From: Draconibacterium orientale
GTDB lineage: Bacteria > Bacteroidota > Bacteroidia > Bacteroidales > FEN-979
Assembly: GCA_020719165.1 (NCBI GenBank)
Contig: DYQT01000011.1
Coordinates: forward strand, 1 to 33,872
Reading direction: 5' to 3'
DNA: 33,872 nucleotides
In this document: positions 9,011 through 17,466 of the stretch, in pieces
Position numbering within the stretch: the first letter of the stretch is position 1
Layout: the number at the start of each line of letters is the position of its first letter
Notes under the pieces: generated by a model
Seen by the model: the letters and a program-made list of their open reading frames with translations, nothing else
The model's database searches: none
What the model was told of the DNA's origin: nothing
Made by a program: the position numbers and the translations under genes

Positions 9011-12000
9011 TCAAAAAGTCATTTGAATAGAGGTACCGTTTTGTGTTCCTGATTTTATTACAAATGTTATCGATGATTCAGCTGCCCGCCGGTGCATGTT
9101 GATGATTCCGTTACCGTGTATTGGCTTATCCTCGGTATATTGGTTGTCGAATCCCTTTCCGTTGTCTGATAATAATATAGTGGTGCGATGGTCGATTTTT
9201 TTCACTGTAAAGGTAACTTCTTTGGCCCTGCTATGTTTCAGGATGTTGTTCATGGCCTCCTTGAGGATCAGAAAGAGGTTATTGCGCACACCTTCCTTTA
9301 AAAAAACCGGGAGCTCTTCCATTTGGATTTCCTGGGTAAATTTTATATCGGCTTCATGGAATGTCTCCGCCATTAAACTTCCGATCTTAACAACCAACCC
9401 TTGCAAACTATCATTTCGGGGAGAGGTCATCCAGATGATATCGGTGATGGATTGCTTGGCGAAATGGGTTAAATCTGAGATTTTTTCCGACAATTTTCCG
9501 ACATATTCCTTCGATGGTGCTTTTGCCGCATTCAAGGAATCCGCGTAGATAGAAATTGTGCCCAGGGTTGAAGCAAGGTCATCATGAAGGTCGCGAGCGA
9601 TTTTCTCACGCAGATGCAATTTTTCGTTTTCGGTAATTCTCTTAAGAAGCAGCCGCTCTGTGATAAGATGGATCAGAAAAAGTCCGATGATTGCAGTTGC
9701 CGGCGCCACATAAAACAAAACCTGCGATTGCTGAAAAACGAGCAATTGATTGATGATGACAAACAGGACAAATAGAAGAATGATTGTAACCAGTCTGATT
9801 ACAAAAATCTTCTTGTATCCTTTCCGATTTGACAACATATATGCAAGCAAGAGGATGATTATGAGCAAGTATTTGGTAATTTCCAAAAGAATCTCACGGT
9901 CGGTTGTAATGCGATATAAAAAGCGCCCCGTTTGTATCAGCGATCTTCGTGTACCAGTAATTTCATATACATCGATGGTTGTTCCCGGCACGATGGTATC
10001 GATAAATAGCGTATCGACACTGGAAGGAAATTTGATAACAGCATGATAGTCCATTGAAGAACTGACAACAAACAGAACTTTTTTACTGTTTACAGATCCG
10101 TAACCTTCCCCGCATGTGATTTCCCGGTATCCTGCAAGCGAATCACGTCCGGTTAGGAGACTTTTGGCATACAACCAGATTTTGGAACCGATCGCATCTC
10201 TGTTTGAACGTATTCCCCTGATGTTGAACGTCACACTCTTTTTTCCGTCCATCCGGTTGATATACAACATACTGTTTTCATTGATATAGTTGCTCACATA
10301 TAAATCCAGGTCTCCATCGTTGTCGATATCCGACACAGCACAGCCTGTGCTATAGCCTTCGGCATCCAGACCATAATCAGGGGTGGCATCATTAAAGTAC
10401 AGTCCATGTTGATTTTCGAAGAATACGTTGCCGCCCACATTGGCCAGAAAAAGATCGGGATACCCGTCGAGGTTCATGTCAGCAAACACCGCTCCATTGG
10501 TCAGCATCACCGAATCGGGAAAATATTGATGCGTACGATCGGTGAATGTGCCATGTTTGGTGTTTATGTACAGATGGTTGACCGAATTTCGACCTGCAAC
10601 AAAAAGATCAGGCCACCCGTCGTTGTTAACATCGGCAAAGGCTGCTGCATTGCTTTTTGCCGTTTTGGTTTGGGCAAGCGGAGAATTCGCAGTAATATCA
10701 GTGAACCTTATTTTTCCGTTTGAAGTTTCATTTACATATAGCCGCGACCCTGCGTTCCAGAATGAAACGCACAAATCAGGCAAACCATCATGATTGAAAT
10801 CACTGAAAGCCGGGCACATCCCTCCGCCGGTGGTTGTCAGGCCGGCCTGACCTGAAACATCCGAAAAGTGTCCCGTGCCATCATTGATAAAAAGCCGGTT
10901 TGAGCCATTCTCGCTGGTAACGAATATGTCGAGATCTCCATCCAGATCAACATCAGCAAAAGAGGCTGCATTCGACCGGTTCAGATTTTCACAGGCCCGG
11001 TTTTTCTGATGGGAAACATCGCGGAAAAAGCCTTTGCCGTTGTTGATCAGTAATTTGTTTCGGGAGTTCAACGAGCAAAGGTAGATATCCTGGTCGCCAT
11101 CATTGTCAACATCGGCCACGGCCACACCGAGGAACAGCTCCGAAGGTGATGAAAAAGCCAGGGGGTTGCTGATTCCCGAGGCGCGGCGGGTCATTGCCTC
11201 TTCACTGAAACCTGCTTCGGGATAGATGCCATCCGTTTCATCCATAGAATTGATATAAAGTCTGTTAGGGTTATAAATCCGCACAGCATATATCTCCTCT
11301 TTGCCATCACCGTTTAGATCTGCAAAAGCAACCCCATATTCATCATCTGCCTTTATGCCAAATTCGAGGATTTTATGCCCGGTAAAGCCCGGCTTCAACG
11401 AGTCGTAGGGTTTTGGCTGCCCTTTACCACTGTACAGCAGCAGTCCATGATCACCATAGATCCATACTTCATCGGAACCATTAATGAATATTCCACGGAA
11501 GCTTTGTCCGGGATATGTTGCCATGAGTTGCCACGCGCCGCCCTTTGTGTTAAATATTTTCCCTATTTGAGTCAGCCAGATTGTGCCCGAGTTGGTCACG
11601 GCAATTTTCATCATTACCTGCAGCCTTTTATCAGAAAGAATAGGCTCCGGATGACCATGATTCAGCCGGTAAATTGTTTTATCGCAAAGTATTGCCGTGG
11701 ATGTATTGTTCATGTAAAAATCCCTGACCGTTTCGTTTGGAAGCGCTGGTTGATAGCCCGAACCGGAATAATGAAACAATCGGCCCTGTCGGGTTAATGC
11801 CCAAAAATTTTTGCTACTGATTACATGCATTTTTGTAATGTGATAACTGCCTGGTAGCGGCTCTAACATAAAAAAGCCCTCTTTAGTCCAAAGGGCAACC
11901 TCCGAAAAACTGGCAAAAAGCACTGTGTCAGGGTTCGTGCTGCTGATAGAGGTAACTTCATTGGCGAAAATTGAATGTACACTGGTAAGAGAGGATTTTA

Positions 12001-12361
12001 CAAAATGGAATATCTCCGATGTGCTCGACTCATTATTTATGGTGAACCAATAATCATCGGGAGCAGAGGCATAAAACAACGAGGCTTTGGCGTTTCCGTT
12101 GTGATATAAAAGTTTCCAGTCTCCATTTTTCAGATGATGGATTTTATCAGATACCAGGAATCCTTCGGAATCGGAAAACATATTAAAGTACCTGATGTCT
12201 GACCTGGTTCCGGGATTTAAACGTTGAAAAGGCTGGGCAAATTCCGGAAGCGGAAAACCAAACCATAAGAGCAGTAATGATTTAAGGAATAGCGCCCTGC
12301 CCGGAGAAATCCAATTCCGGGCAGTTAATCCTTTGAAAATTCTTTTTCGTTTAAAAGGCAT
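9011..12361 (-). CDS. sensor histidine kinase with VCBS repeats and ASPIC/UnbV sensor domain
   Basis: An 1116-residue hybrid sensor. The start at 12361 follows a purine-rich GGGGGGTACT leader and precedes a hydrophobic export segment (about 22-42). Residues 50-330 look like beta-propeller blades of no recognised family. From about 340 to 700 there are seven VCBS/FG-GAP calcium loops of the form DxNxDGxxD, at about 348, 418, 470, 521, 577, 628 and 678 (for example DVDLDGDLDIF). Residues 710-800 match the ASPIC/UnbV domain (IRSNRDAIGSKIWLY ... REITCGEGYGS), known from CRTAC1-like secreted proteins. Three transmembrane helices follow (about 829-845, 853-873, 883-903). The kinase core is HisKA_3 with His926 in RDLHDDLAS, then a HATPase domain with the N box near 1035 and the G box DNGKGFD. 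This gives a large periplasmic ligand-binding part and a cytoplasmic kinase, paired with the regulator downstream. The ligand is unknown, possibly carbohydrate or protein. Confidence 0.9.
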   Translation of the reverse strand: MPFKRKRIFKGLTARNWISPGRALFLKSLLLLWFGFPLPEFAQPFQRLNPGTRSDIRYFNMFSDSEGFLVSDKIHHLKNGDWKLLYHNGNAKASLFYASAPDDYWFTINNESSTSEIFHFVKSSLTSVHSIFANEVTSISSTNPDTVLFASFSEVALWTKEGFFMLEPLPGSYHITKMHVISSKNFWALTRQGRLFHYSGSGYQPALPNETVRDFYMNNTSTAILCDKTIYRLNHGHPEPILSDKRLQVMMKIAVTNSGTIWLTQIGKIFNTKGGAWQLMATYPGQSFRGIFINGSDEVWIYGDHGLLLYSGKGQPKPYDSLKPGFTGHKILEFGIKADDEYGVAFADLNGDGKEEIYAVRIYNPNRLYINSMDETDGIYPEAGFSEEAMTRRASGISNPLAFSSPSELFLGVAVADVDNDGDQDIYLCSLNSRNKLLINNGKGFFRDVSHQKNRACENLNRSNAASFADVDLDGDLDIFVTSENGSNRLFINDGTGHFSDVSGQAGLTTTGGGMCPAFSDFNHDGLPDLCVSFWNAGSRLYVNETSNGKIRFTDITANSPLAQTKTAKSNAAAFADVNNDGWPDLFVAGRNSVNHLYINTKHGTFTDRTHQYFPDSVMLTNGAVFADMNLDGYPDLFLANVGGNVFFENQHGLYFNDATPDYGLDAEGYSTGCAVSDIDNDGDLDLYVSNYINENSMLYINRMDGKKSVTFNIRGIRSNRDAIGSKIWLYAKSLLTGRDSLAGYREITCGEGYGSVNSKKVLFVVSSSMDYHAVIKFPSSVDTLFIDTIVPGTTIDVYEITGTRRSLIQTGRFLYRITTDREILLEITKYLLIIILLLAYMLSNRKGYKKIFVIRLVTIILLFVLFVIINQLLVFQQSQVLFYVAPATAIIGLFLIHLITERLLLKRITENEKLHLREKIARDLHDDLASTLGTISIYADSLNAAKAPSKEYVGKLSEKISDLTHFAKQSITDIIWMTSPRNDSLQGLVVKIGSLMAETFHEADIKFTQEIQMEELPVFLKEGVRNNLFLILKEAMNNILKHSRAKEVTFTVKKIDHRTTILLSDNGKGFDNQYTEDKPIHGNGIINMHRRAAESSITFVIKSGTQNGTSIQMTF

Positions 12362-12384
12362 AGTACCCCCCCTGATGTGAGGAG

Positions 12385-12392
12385 CAAAGTTA
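12385..12392 (-). promoter_or_regulatory. possible -7 box upstream of the histidine kinase
   Basis: The minus strand reads TAACTTTG, fitting TAnnTTTG, 23 nt ahead of the kinase start codon. No convincing -33 element was seen at the right distance. Confidence 0.4.
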
Positions 12393-12487
12393 AAGGCACA
12401 AAGCACATTCTGCAGCTTTTAAAAATATAAATTTCTTTCGGCACATTATTAAACAAATATTTAAACTGGCTCGTTAGGCGACGAAAT

Positions 12488-12940
12488 TTACTTTTTTGAA
12501 ATTTTATTTTCACGAAGTTTAAAGAGTTCATCCGTGTTTATGATATTTGTAAACCCCTTTTTAACAAGGCCATTTCGCAATGCCTTATCACCAGACCATA
12601 ATTTGCACCTGAAATATTTTGTGAATGCGACATAAGCAACATCTTTGGGATCTATATCTTTTACCAGATGTTCAGAGGAAACCCTAATTGAGAGAGGAAT
12701 GTGTACTTCGGAAATGAATGAAATGGGTTTGTATACTTTATCTTCGATTTCACTGAGTTCTGAATTTGAATAACCTGAAATCAGCAATATCTTTTTTTGA
12801 TATTTTCGAATCTCATCTTTTAAGAATCGAGGGGCAATGAATTCATAAATATTATGGGAGTTGAGCAGGACATCCCCAATTTTGCCATCGGTATTAAGTA
12901 TAGCACTGAAAATGATATTGGCATCAACAATGATTCTCAT
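12488..12940 (-). CDS. PIN-domain toxin-like ribonuclease
   Basis: A 150-residue PIN-fold protein, predicted to be an Mg-dependent RNase and the toxin of a type II toxin-antitoxin module. Acidic active-site candidates are Asp6 (RIIVDANIIFSA), Glu43 (FLKDEIRKY), the cluster Asp95/Asp97/Asp100 (DIDPKDVAYVAF) and Asp118 (WSGDKAL). It looks closest to the PIN_2-type subgroup with a long insertion between the first two motifs. The start overlaps the stop of the upstream 67-residue gene by 4 nt (ATGA), the usual antitoxin-first layout with translational coupling. RNA targets cannot be inferred. Confidence 0.85.
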   Translation of the reverse strand: MRIIVDANIIFSAILNTDGKIGDVLLNSHNIYEFIAPRFLKDEIRKYQKKILLISGYSNSELSEIEDKVYKPISFISEVHIPLSIRVSSEHLVKDIDPKDVAYVAFTKYFRCKLWSGDKALRNGLVKKGFTNIINTDELFKLRENKISKK

Positions 12941-13140
12941 TGAATAAAGCTGTTCTTATTCTTCTCCCACCAGGCTTGATTAAGCTCATTAGCGAGTTTA
13001 TCAGCATCCGATTTTTTGGCCTTACTTTTTGAGGTTATTTCCAAATATTCCAAATAATCCAGAATTCGTTGAAAGCCAAAGACGTCTACTTTTTGGGATA
13101 TCTTAATAAGTATCTGATCTTTTGTTTTTTCGATTATCAT
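12937..13140 (-). CDS. putative antitoxin of the PIN module
   Basis: A 67-residue protein encoded immediately upstream of, and overlapping, the PIN toxin gene. It begins with a short beta-rich segment (MIIEKTKDQILIKISQKVD) and continues as charged helices ending in ELNQAWWEKNKNSFIQ. The Trp-rich C-terminal tail resembles toxin-wrapping tails of other small antitoxins. No AbrB, RHH or Phd/YefM motif was recognised, so the assignment rests on size, overlap and order. Confidence 0.7.
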   Translation of the reverse strand: MIIEKTKDQILIKISQKVDVFGFQRILDYLEYLEITSKSKAKKSDADKLANELNQAWWEKNKNSFIQ

Positions 13141-13458
13141 ATGGTGAATCTTTACTTCAAAGATAAAAAAAATTAAAACATTAAATTTGAGTATGCTTTT
13201 TTTGTTGCCTAACTAAATATATAATACTGCCAGAATTGCACCAAAATGCACCAAAATCATCAATAACATTCGTCTTCGAACTATTCTTTACATCGGATAT
13301 ATTATTACATCTGAGGAGTCTCCAAAAACAAATGGTAAAGAATAATTTCAACAAAGTAAAGTTGTCGATAAGTTATTTATTGACATAGCAATCAAAGCAC
13401 AAAACTATTTCAGATTACAGTTGCAACGAACCTGGGAAGATGGTTTTGTCGTGAGATT
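13141..13458. other. gene-free stretch between the TA module and an exported protein gene
   Basis: About 320 bp of A/T-rich sequence. It holds the TA promoter at its left end and a tandem pair of the decamer GCACCAAAAT near 13237-13256. I see no coding frame, RNA gene or convincing terminator. Confidence 0.5.
13158..13165 (-). promoter_or_regulatory. -7 box for the toxin-antitoxin operon
   Basis: The minus strand reads TATCTTTG, a perfect TAnnTTTG, 17 nt upstream of the antitoxin ATG. The preceding sequence is A/T-rich; the -33 element is unclear. Confidence 0.5.
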
Positions 13459-14052
13459 TCAGAAATTATAGACGAGAGAAATTCCCTGCACCTGTGGAGT
13501 GCATTTGATTTTCAAGGAGAGTCCCTGCTCCCGTTTATATGCCGACAAACTCGAACTATTGACCGCCAGAATAATCCCTCCTGAAACAAATAATCCGGTT
13601 CCCATAATCATCCCCATGACGCTGAATACGGCTCCAAGCACCTGGTCTGCATCTTCGGCTTTATGTGTTCCGCTCCATCCCAGTATTCCGGCAATTCCCA
13701 GAACCGCACCCGTACCCATCATGATACCACCCGTTTTGATATTCTTTTTATACTTCCAATATTCTTTATCATGAATGGTGGTGCCAGCCTGGCTTGTGGG
13801 TTGATAATCTTTGACGCCTGCAACAGCCTCAATTTTTAATACATGATCCATTGTCTCTGTGTAAATAACAGTCGGGGCCTCCGGCTTGTAATACTGAATG
13901 GTATCCTTTGTCTGGTAGGTAATAAAAACTTTCAGCGCCGAACCATTGGTAAAGGTTATCAGCTGCTGTGAACGTGATTCAAGGGAAGCGATAAGTGATA
14001 TAACAATCATCCCGGCAATCGCGATGAATGTGCGTAAGGATAAATTTTTCAT
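13459..14052 (-). CDS. exported or membrane protein of unknown function
   Basis: A 197-residue protein that I do not recognise. The start at 14052 precedes a signal-like hydrophobic segment (LRTFIAIAGMIVISLIASL). A much longer open frame reaching 14274 lacks any export signal and is unlikely. The N-terminal half after the signal is a small beta-rich domain ending near VYTETMDHVLKIEAV, a pattern common in Bacteroidota proteins that begin with a 'trace of a string-to-value table' style domain. Two glycine-rich hydrophobic segments (GGIMMGTGAVLGIAGILGW and SVMGMIMGTGLFVSGGIIL) form a probable helical hairpin in the membrane. A short polar tail ends in VYNF. Nothing in the neighbourhood indicates its role. 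Confidence 0.7.
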   Translation of the reverse strand: MKNLSLRTFIAIAGMIVISLIASLESRSQQLITFTNGSALKVFITYQTKDTIQYYKPEAPTVIYTETMDHVLKIEAVAGVKDYQPTSQAGTTIHDKEYWKYKKNIKTGGIMMGTGAVLGIAGILGWSGTHKAEDADQVLGAVFSVMGMIMGTGLFVSGGIILAVNSSSLSAYKREQGLSLKIKCTPQVQGISLVYNF

Positions 14053-14440
14053 GGCTCGTGGTTTTAAAGTTGCAAAGACAAAAGTAGGACACCGGAATCC
14101 ATGAAGGAAATTGAATTTTACAAGCGGCAACATCCTTTTGGTAATATTTGCAACAACCGGATAGTTCTTCATTCCGGCAAGGCCGATATCCCAAATTGGC
14201 GCATCAGGGAATGATGATTTGGGAAATTTTGCAATAAAAGGATGGCCGATTTGCAAAAAATGCAAGAGATACAACTGAAGTCAAACAGCAAGTGTGGTTC
14301 CTTTACCTGTTGTTATCTTCGGATGTGAGAAAGACAACACCCAGCCCTGAAAGGGCGTAATCTGTCAACACAGGGTGAAGCCCTGTGCAACAGGTGATTA
14401 GAAGCAGGCAGCACTGAAAGGGCGAAATATGTTGATTTTG
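14053..14440. other. gene-free stretch with short hairpin repeats
   Basis: Apart from a promoter at the left end, this ~390-bp gap holds two tight hairpins: GCCCT-gaa-AGGGC at 14344-14356 and CACAGGG-tgaag-CCCTGTG at 14369-14387. A degenerate third motif (CACTGAAAGGGCG) lies at about 14411-14423. They lie just downstream of the DUF1566-type gene's stop codon and could act in termination, but no U-tract follows. Confidence 0.6.
14079..14086 (-). promoter_or_regulatory. -7 box for the 13459-14052 gene
   Basis: The minus strand reads TACTTTTG (TAnnTTTG), 26 nt ahead of the chosen ATG, which also supports that start over the longer frame. Confidence 0.45.
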
Positions 14441-15184
14441 TTAAAAAGCCCGGATAGCACGCACATTGAAGGTGTTTGTTTTTTGGTTGGTGTTCTGGGA
14501 GCCATCGACGAAATTTTGTGCAATGGCGCGGACATAACTAAACTCCGATGAACTCCAATAGGAGCCATTGGTAAAGCCGCCAATTACATTTCTTTGTAGG
14601 TACATTTGGTTCAGTTCATCTTGTGATGGCAGAAACCAATCGCTATATTCATTAAGAACAAGATCATCACAAATTCGCGCAGCTATCCCTGCATCACTGC
14701 ATCCGTTTATAATAATCAAGGTATTATCCTGACCGGCGCCAATGGCTGCTGATGTCCCCGGAATGGAGGTTAAGAAACAACCCCACTCCACGCCTGCGCT
14801 TTGATCGGTTGTTGCTGAAATCAGTCCATGCACCCCTGTGATATCAACATAAAAAATTACACCTCCGCCATAGGTCATGCCAATCGAAAAAGGTGCAGAA
14901 GCTGCACCACCAATCATGTTCGTCCAGTTTGTGCCGTTAAATACCTGTAATTCGCCCTTTGTGCCACAGTCTGTACACCAGACCATAAGCCCCGCAGGCG
15001 CTCCGGGAATGTCATTTCGTTCTATACATGTAACACGGGGAGGTAAAAACCCTTTATTGGTGAACTTCACATCCAGTCCTGCAGCAGGATCAGGTTCACT
15101 GTTGTCATCATTGATGCCCACCTGCGCGAACATTGTGCTACCTAAAAGCAAAAAAACCATGATTAAAAAGGTTATTGATCTCAT
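14441..15184 (-). CDS. exported DUF1566/Lcl-C-like surface protein
   Basis: A 247-residue protein with a signal peptide (MRSITFLIMVFLLLGSTMFAQ). Next comes the short N-terminal module common in Bacteroidota surface proteins (VGIN ... AAGLDV ... KGFLPPRVT) at about residues 20-75. The C-terminal domain (about 95-247) is of the DUF1566/Lcl_C type, recognised by SDWFLPSQDELNQMY, NGSYWSSSEF and the final FNVRAIRAF. Such domains are carbohydrate- or surface-associated C-type-lectin-like folds of unknown detailed role. The in-frame ATG nine codons upstream was rejected because it adds a polar stretch before the signal. It shares its N-terminal module with the FISUMP gene 1 kb away on the other strand, indicating a common family origin. 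Confidence 0.82.
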   Translation of the reverse strand: MRSITFLIMVFLLLGSTMFAQVGINDDNSEPDPAAGLDVKFTNKGFLPPRVTCIERNDIPGAPAGLMVWCTDCGTKGELQVFNGTNWTNMIGGAASAPFSIGMTYGGGVIFYVDITGVHGLISATTDQSAGVEWGCFLTSIPGTSAAIGAGQDNTLIIINGCSDAGIAARICDDLVLNEYSDWFLPSQDELNQMYLQRNVIGGFTNGSYWSSSEFSYVRAIAQNFVDGSQNTNQKTNTFNVRAIRAF

Positions 15185-15390
15185 GTTGGTCAGATTTAAA
15201 GGTAAATACATCTAATTCCGGCAAATCACGTAACTTTTATTCCAGATGTCGCCAATTTCATAAAGGCAAAATTATAATATTTATTTTAATATAGACCAAA
15301 TATAAATAACGAACAATCATTGATCGCAATAATACCAGTGATGTCAACATTTCATATCAATGCATTTCATGTTAGGATTATAGTAACAAG

Positions 15391-15459
15391 TCGCACCGTA
15401 GATGCGAAATTATTCCCGGAAAATCAAATCCAATAATAATTGTGCACCTACGGTGCGCA
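15391..15459. repeat. inverted pair of GCACCGTAG motifs
   Basis: CGCACCGTAGATGCG at about 15392-15406 faces TGCACCTACGGTGCG at 15443-15457, complementary at 13 of 15 positions, with a 36-nt spacer. Each half can also fold on itself. Confidence 0.6.
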
Positions 15460-15610
15460 ATGGTCGGGGTGGGGGCATACCAGCTACCAATATTTGGCTC
15501 TTACGAAGCCTGGAAGAGTTATTGATAAAATGTACCTCCAAATACGAATGGTTTTGCTAAATTCAATTCTGCTGGTACAATTGCGCTCAATCAATTTGCA
15601 TTATTTTTAA

Positions 15611-15735
15611 ATCCCGTCAGGGATTTCATATCGGTAGAAAAGCAGGCATTGGTGCATGATTTCGTCCCGTACGGGACGAGATGGCTTTTCAAACATTCGT
15701 ATGCTACCCATATCTTGTGCCTACGGCACAGGTTA
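15611..15735 (+). repeat. 125-bp triple-hairpin repeat, copy A
   Basis: The unit carries three palindromes in fixed order: ATCCCGTCAGGGAT, TCGTCCCGTACGGGACGA and TGTGCCTACGGCACA. The same 125 bp recurs in the same orientation at 17222-17346 with three mismatches. Conservation covers the sequence between palindromes too, so the whole unit has been copied. Confidence 0.92.
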
Positions 15736-16224
15736 AGCCAAGAGGTGCAAAATGAAACGGATCCTTCTCCAAAAGCATCGCTATATAAATCAACCACCTC
15801 CGTAAAATCCTATTCATTCAGGGTTTCGGTAGCAATTATTTGTACCGGGATCGGAACAAGATTGTTACTTGTGGGGATATTCTATCTTTGTTGGAAATTT
15901 TCAGGTAATGGCATCGGTAATATTTGAGTGATTTTTTTATTCAGTAAACAATTTAGATACTAACAAACATGGAACACGGATGTAAACGCAGAGTAATGCA
16001 GAAAGAGTTTGCGGGCTTTTGCGCTTTCCTTTGCGCGCCTTTGCGGTTCCCACCGTTGAGTAAAAACCAAAGTGTTCAAGTCTTTATTTATGTCAAGCAA
16101 GGTCATGAGTAGGCGAAACGATATTGATGTGTCCGAAAGTGATGAATCGAATTTTTTTTGTTGGGCTGTAAATGATACGAAAATTAAGTTTAAATTTACC
16201 CTTACACGTTCAAAAGACAATCCT

Positions 16225-17121
16225 ATGAGAAATTTGTACAAAATTTTGGTTACATTGATTTTTTTTACAATCTCGACTTTTTGCCTTTTTGCCCAGGTGG
16301 GCATCAATACCGACAACAGCCTTCCGAATAGCTCGGCAATGCTTGATGTGCGTTCTACAAGCAAAGGATTGTTGCCACCGCGGATGACAACCATGGAACG
16401 AAATGCGATTGCATCTCCTGCTGCAGGATTGGTTATTTACAATACAGATGACAAAGCGTTGAATCTGTTTAACGGCGAGACATGGAATTCAATGACACCC
16501 GTCCCATCGTTTGGCTGCGGGTTATCCATTCGCATTAACCACGTGATTACAAGGGGTGTGGCTCCTGCAAATAAAACAGTTGAATATATTACTGTCTCCG
16601 GAATTCCCGGCGAACTTACCAAGTGCTGGATTACCCGCAACCTTGGCGCTGCCCAGCAGGCCGCTGCCGTTTCTGAAGCCACCGAGGCCTCTGCAGGCTG
16701 GTACTGGCAGTTTAACCGTAAACAGGGGTATCAATACATCAGTTCCAGGGTTCCAACAAGTACCTGGATAAGCAGTATTAACGAAAATTCAGATTGGACA
16801 ACAGCAAACGACCCTTGCGCAATAGAACTTGGTGCCGGCTGGCGCATCCCGACCAAAACCGAATGGACCAACGTTGATGCCATTGGCAGTTGGACCACCT
16901 GGAACGGCCCTTACGGCTCGGCATTAAAACTCCATGCTGCCGGAGCCTTGGTCAGCACCGATGGTTCGCTTTACAGTCGCGGCTCAGGCGGCTACTTTTG
17001 GAGTAGTACCCAGAGCGGTGCTACCGACGGCTGGAACCTGGTCTTCTACAGTGGCGGCTGCAGCATGGGCATCAGCGGCAAGGCGAATAGCTTCTCAGCC
17101 CGGTGCGTAAGAGACCAATAA
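16225..17121 (+). CDS. exported FISUMP-domain protein
   Basis: A 298-residue surface or secreted protein. The start at 16225 begins a signal peptide (MRNLYKILVTLIFFTISTFC). It carries the Bacteroidota N-terminal module (VGINTDNS ... SAMLDVRSTSKGLLPPRMT, residues 26-60). A FISUMP domain (Fibrobacter succinogenes major paralogous domain) follows at about 115-298, seen as CWITRNLG, WYWQFNRKQGYQY, GAGWRIPTKTEW, GGYFWSSTQ and the final FSARCVRDQ. Members are numerous, variable surface proteins of unknown function with a lectin-like fold. The gene is bracketed by two direct copies of a 125-bp hairpin repeat. An upstream in-frame start at 16072 lacks support. Confidence 0.85.
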   Translation: MRNLYKILVTLIFFTISTFCLFAQVGINTDNSLPNSSAMLDVRSTSKGLLPPRMTTMERNAIASPAAGLVIYNTDDKALNLFNGETWNSMTPVPSFGCGLSIRINHVITRGVAPANKTVEYITVSGIPGELTKCWITRNLGAAQQAAAVSEATEASAGWYWQFNRKQGYQYISSRVPTSTWISSINENSDWTTANDPCAIELGAGWRIPTKTEWTNVDAIGSWTTWNGPYGSALKLHAAGALVSTDGSLYSRGSGGYFWSSTQSGATDGWNLVFYSGGCSMGISGKANSFSARCVRDQ

Positions 17122-17466
17122 TTCATTGGGAGGGCAGGTCTGGGCCTGATTTCACCGATATAGTTGCAATTAATCATATAATATGGGCAGCTTCGGGAAT
17201 TGGATTGTGCAGATTCCGCCCATCCCGTCAGGGATTTCATATCGGTAGAAAAGCAGGCATTGGTGCATGATTTCGTCCCGTACGGGACGAGATGGCTTTT
17301 CATACATTCGACTGCTACCCATATCTTGTGCCTACGGCACAGGTTATATCAAGAGATACAATTGAATTAAGAAAATTAAGCAGTCCCGAAAGGCTCTGCA
17401 GAAATTTTCCGGAGGAGTTTCCTTGGAGTGTATGGCATTTACATGCAACAACCATGCGTATCGGAA
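17122..17466. other. gene-free stretch between convergent FISUMP and glmS genes
   Basis: About 345 bp. Apart from the 125-bp repeat copy B, I see no coding frame and no classical terminator. The hairpins of the repeat are the only strong secondary-structure candidates between the two converging genes. Confidence 0.5.
17222..17346 (+). repeat. 125-bp triple-hairpin repeat, copy B
   Basis: Direct copy of 15611-15735, offset 1611 bp, with differences confined to a short stretch near 17303-17313. It begins 100 bp after the FISUMP stop codon. Confidence 0.92.

Larger units (their letters stand above)
15185..16224. other. 1-kb gene-free, repeat-rich region
   Basis: No coding frame here looks genuine. 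The region contains an inverted pair of GCACCGTAG-type motifs (15391-15406 and 15443-15459) and one copy of a 125-bp hairpin repeat (15611-15735). Around 16000-16060 there is a G/C-T simple stretch of the type 'TTTGCGC...CTTTGCGG', a kind of low-complexity filler often seen between genes in environmental Bacteroidota. The last 150 bp are A/T-rich leader for the FISUMP gene. Confidence 0.6.

Noticed and set aside
13237-13256. Tandem GCACCAAAAT decamers as an operator
   Set aside because: Only two copies, no symmetry and no clear relation to a promoter.
16000-16060. Structured RNA in the G/C-rich TTTGCGC stretch
   Set aside because: It is simple-sequence-like with no stable stem that I can draw; more likely low-complexity filler.
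15591-17303. Minus-strand open frames at 15591-15797 and 17046-17303 sharing a peptide
   Set aside because: The shared peptide is just the translation of the 125-bp hairpin repeat; the rest of each frame is unrelated and neither has a start context.
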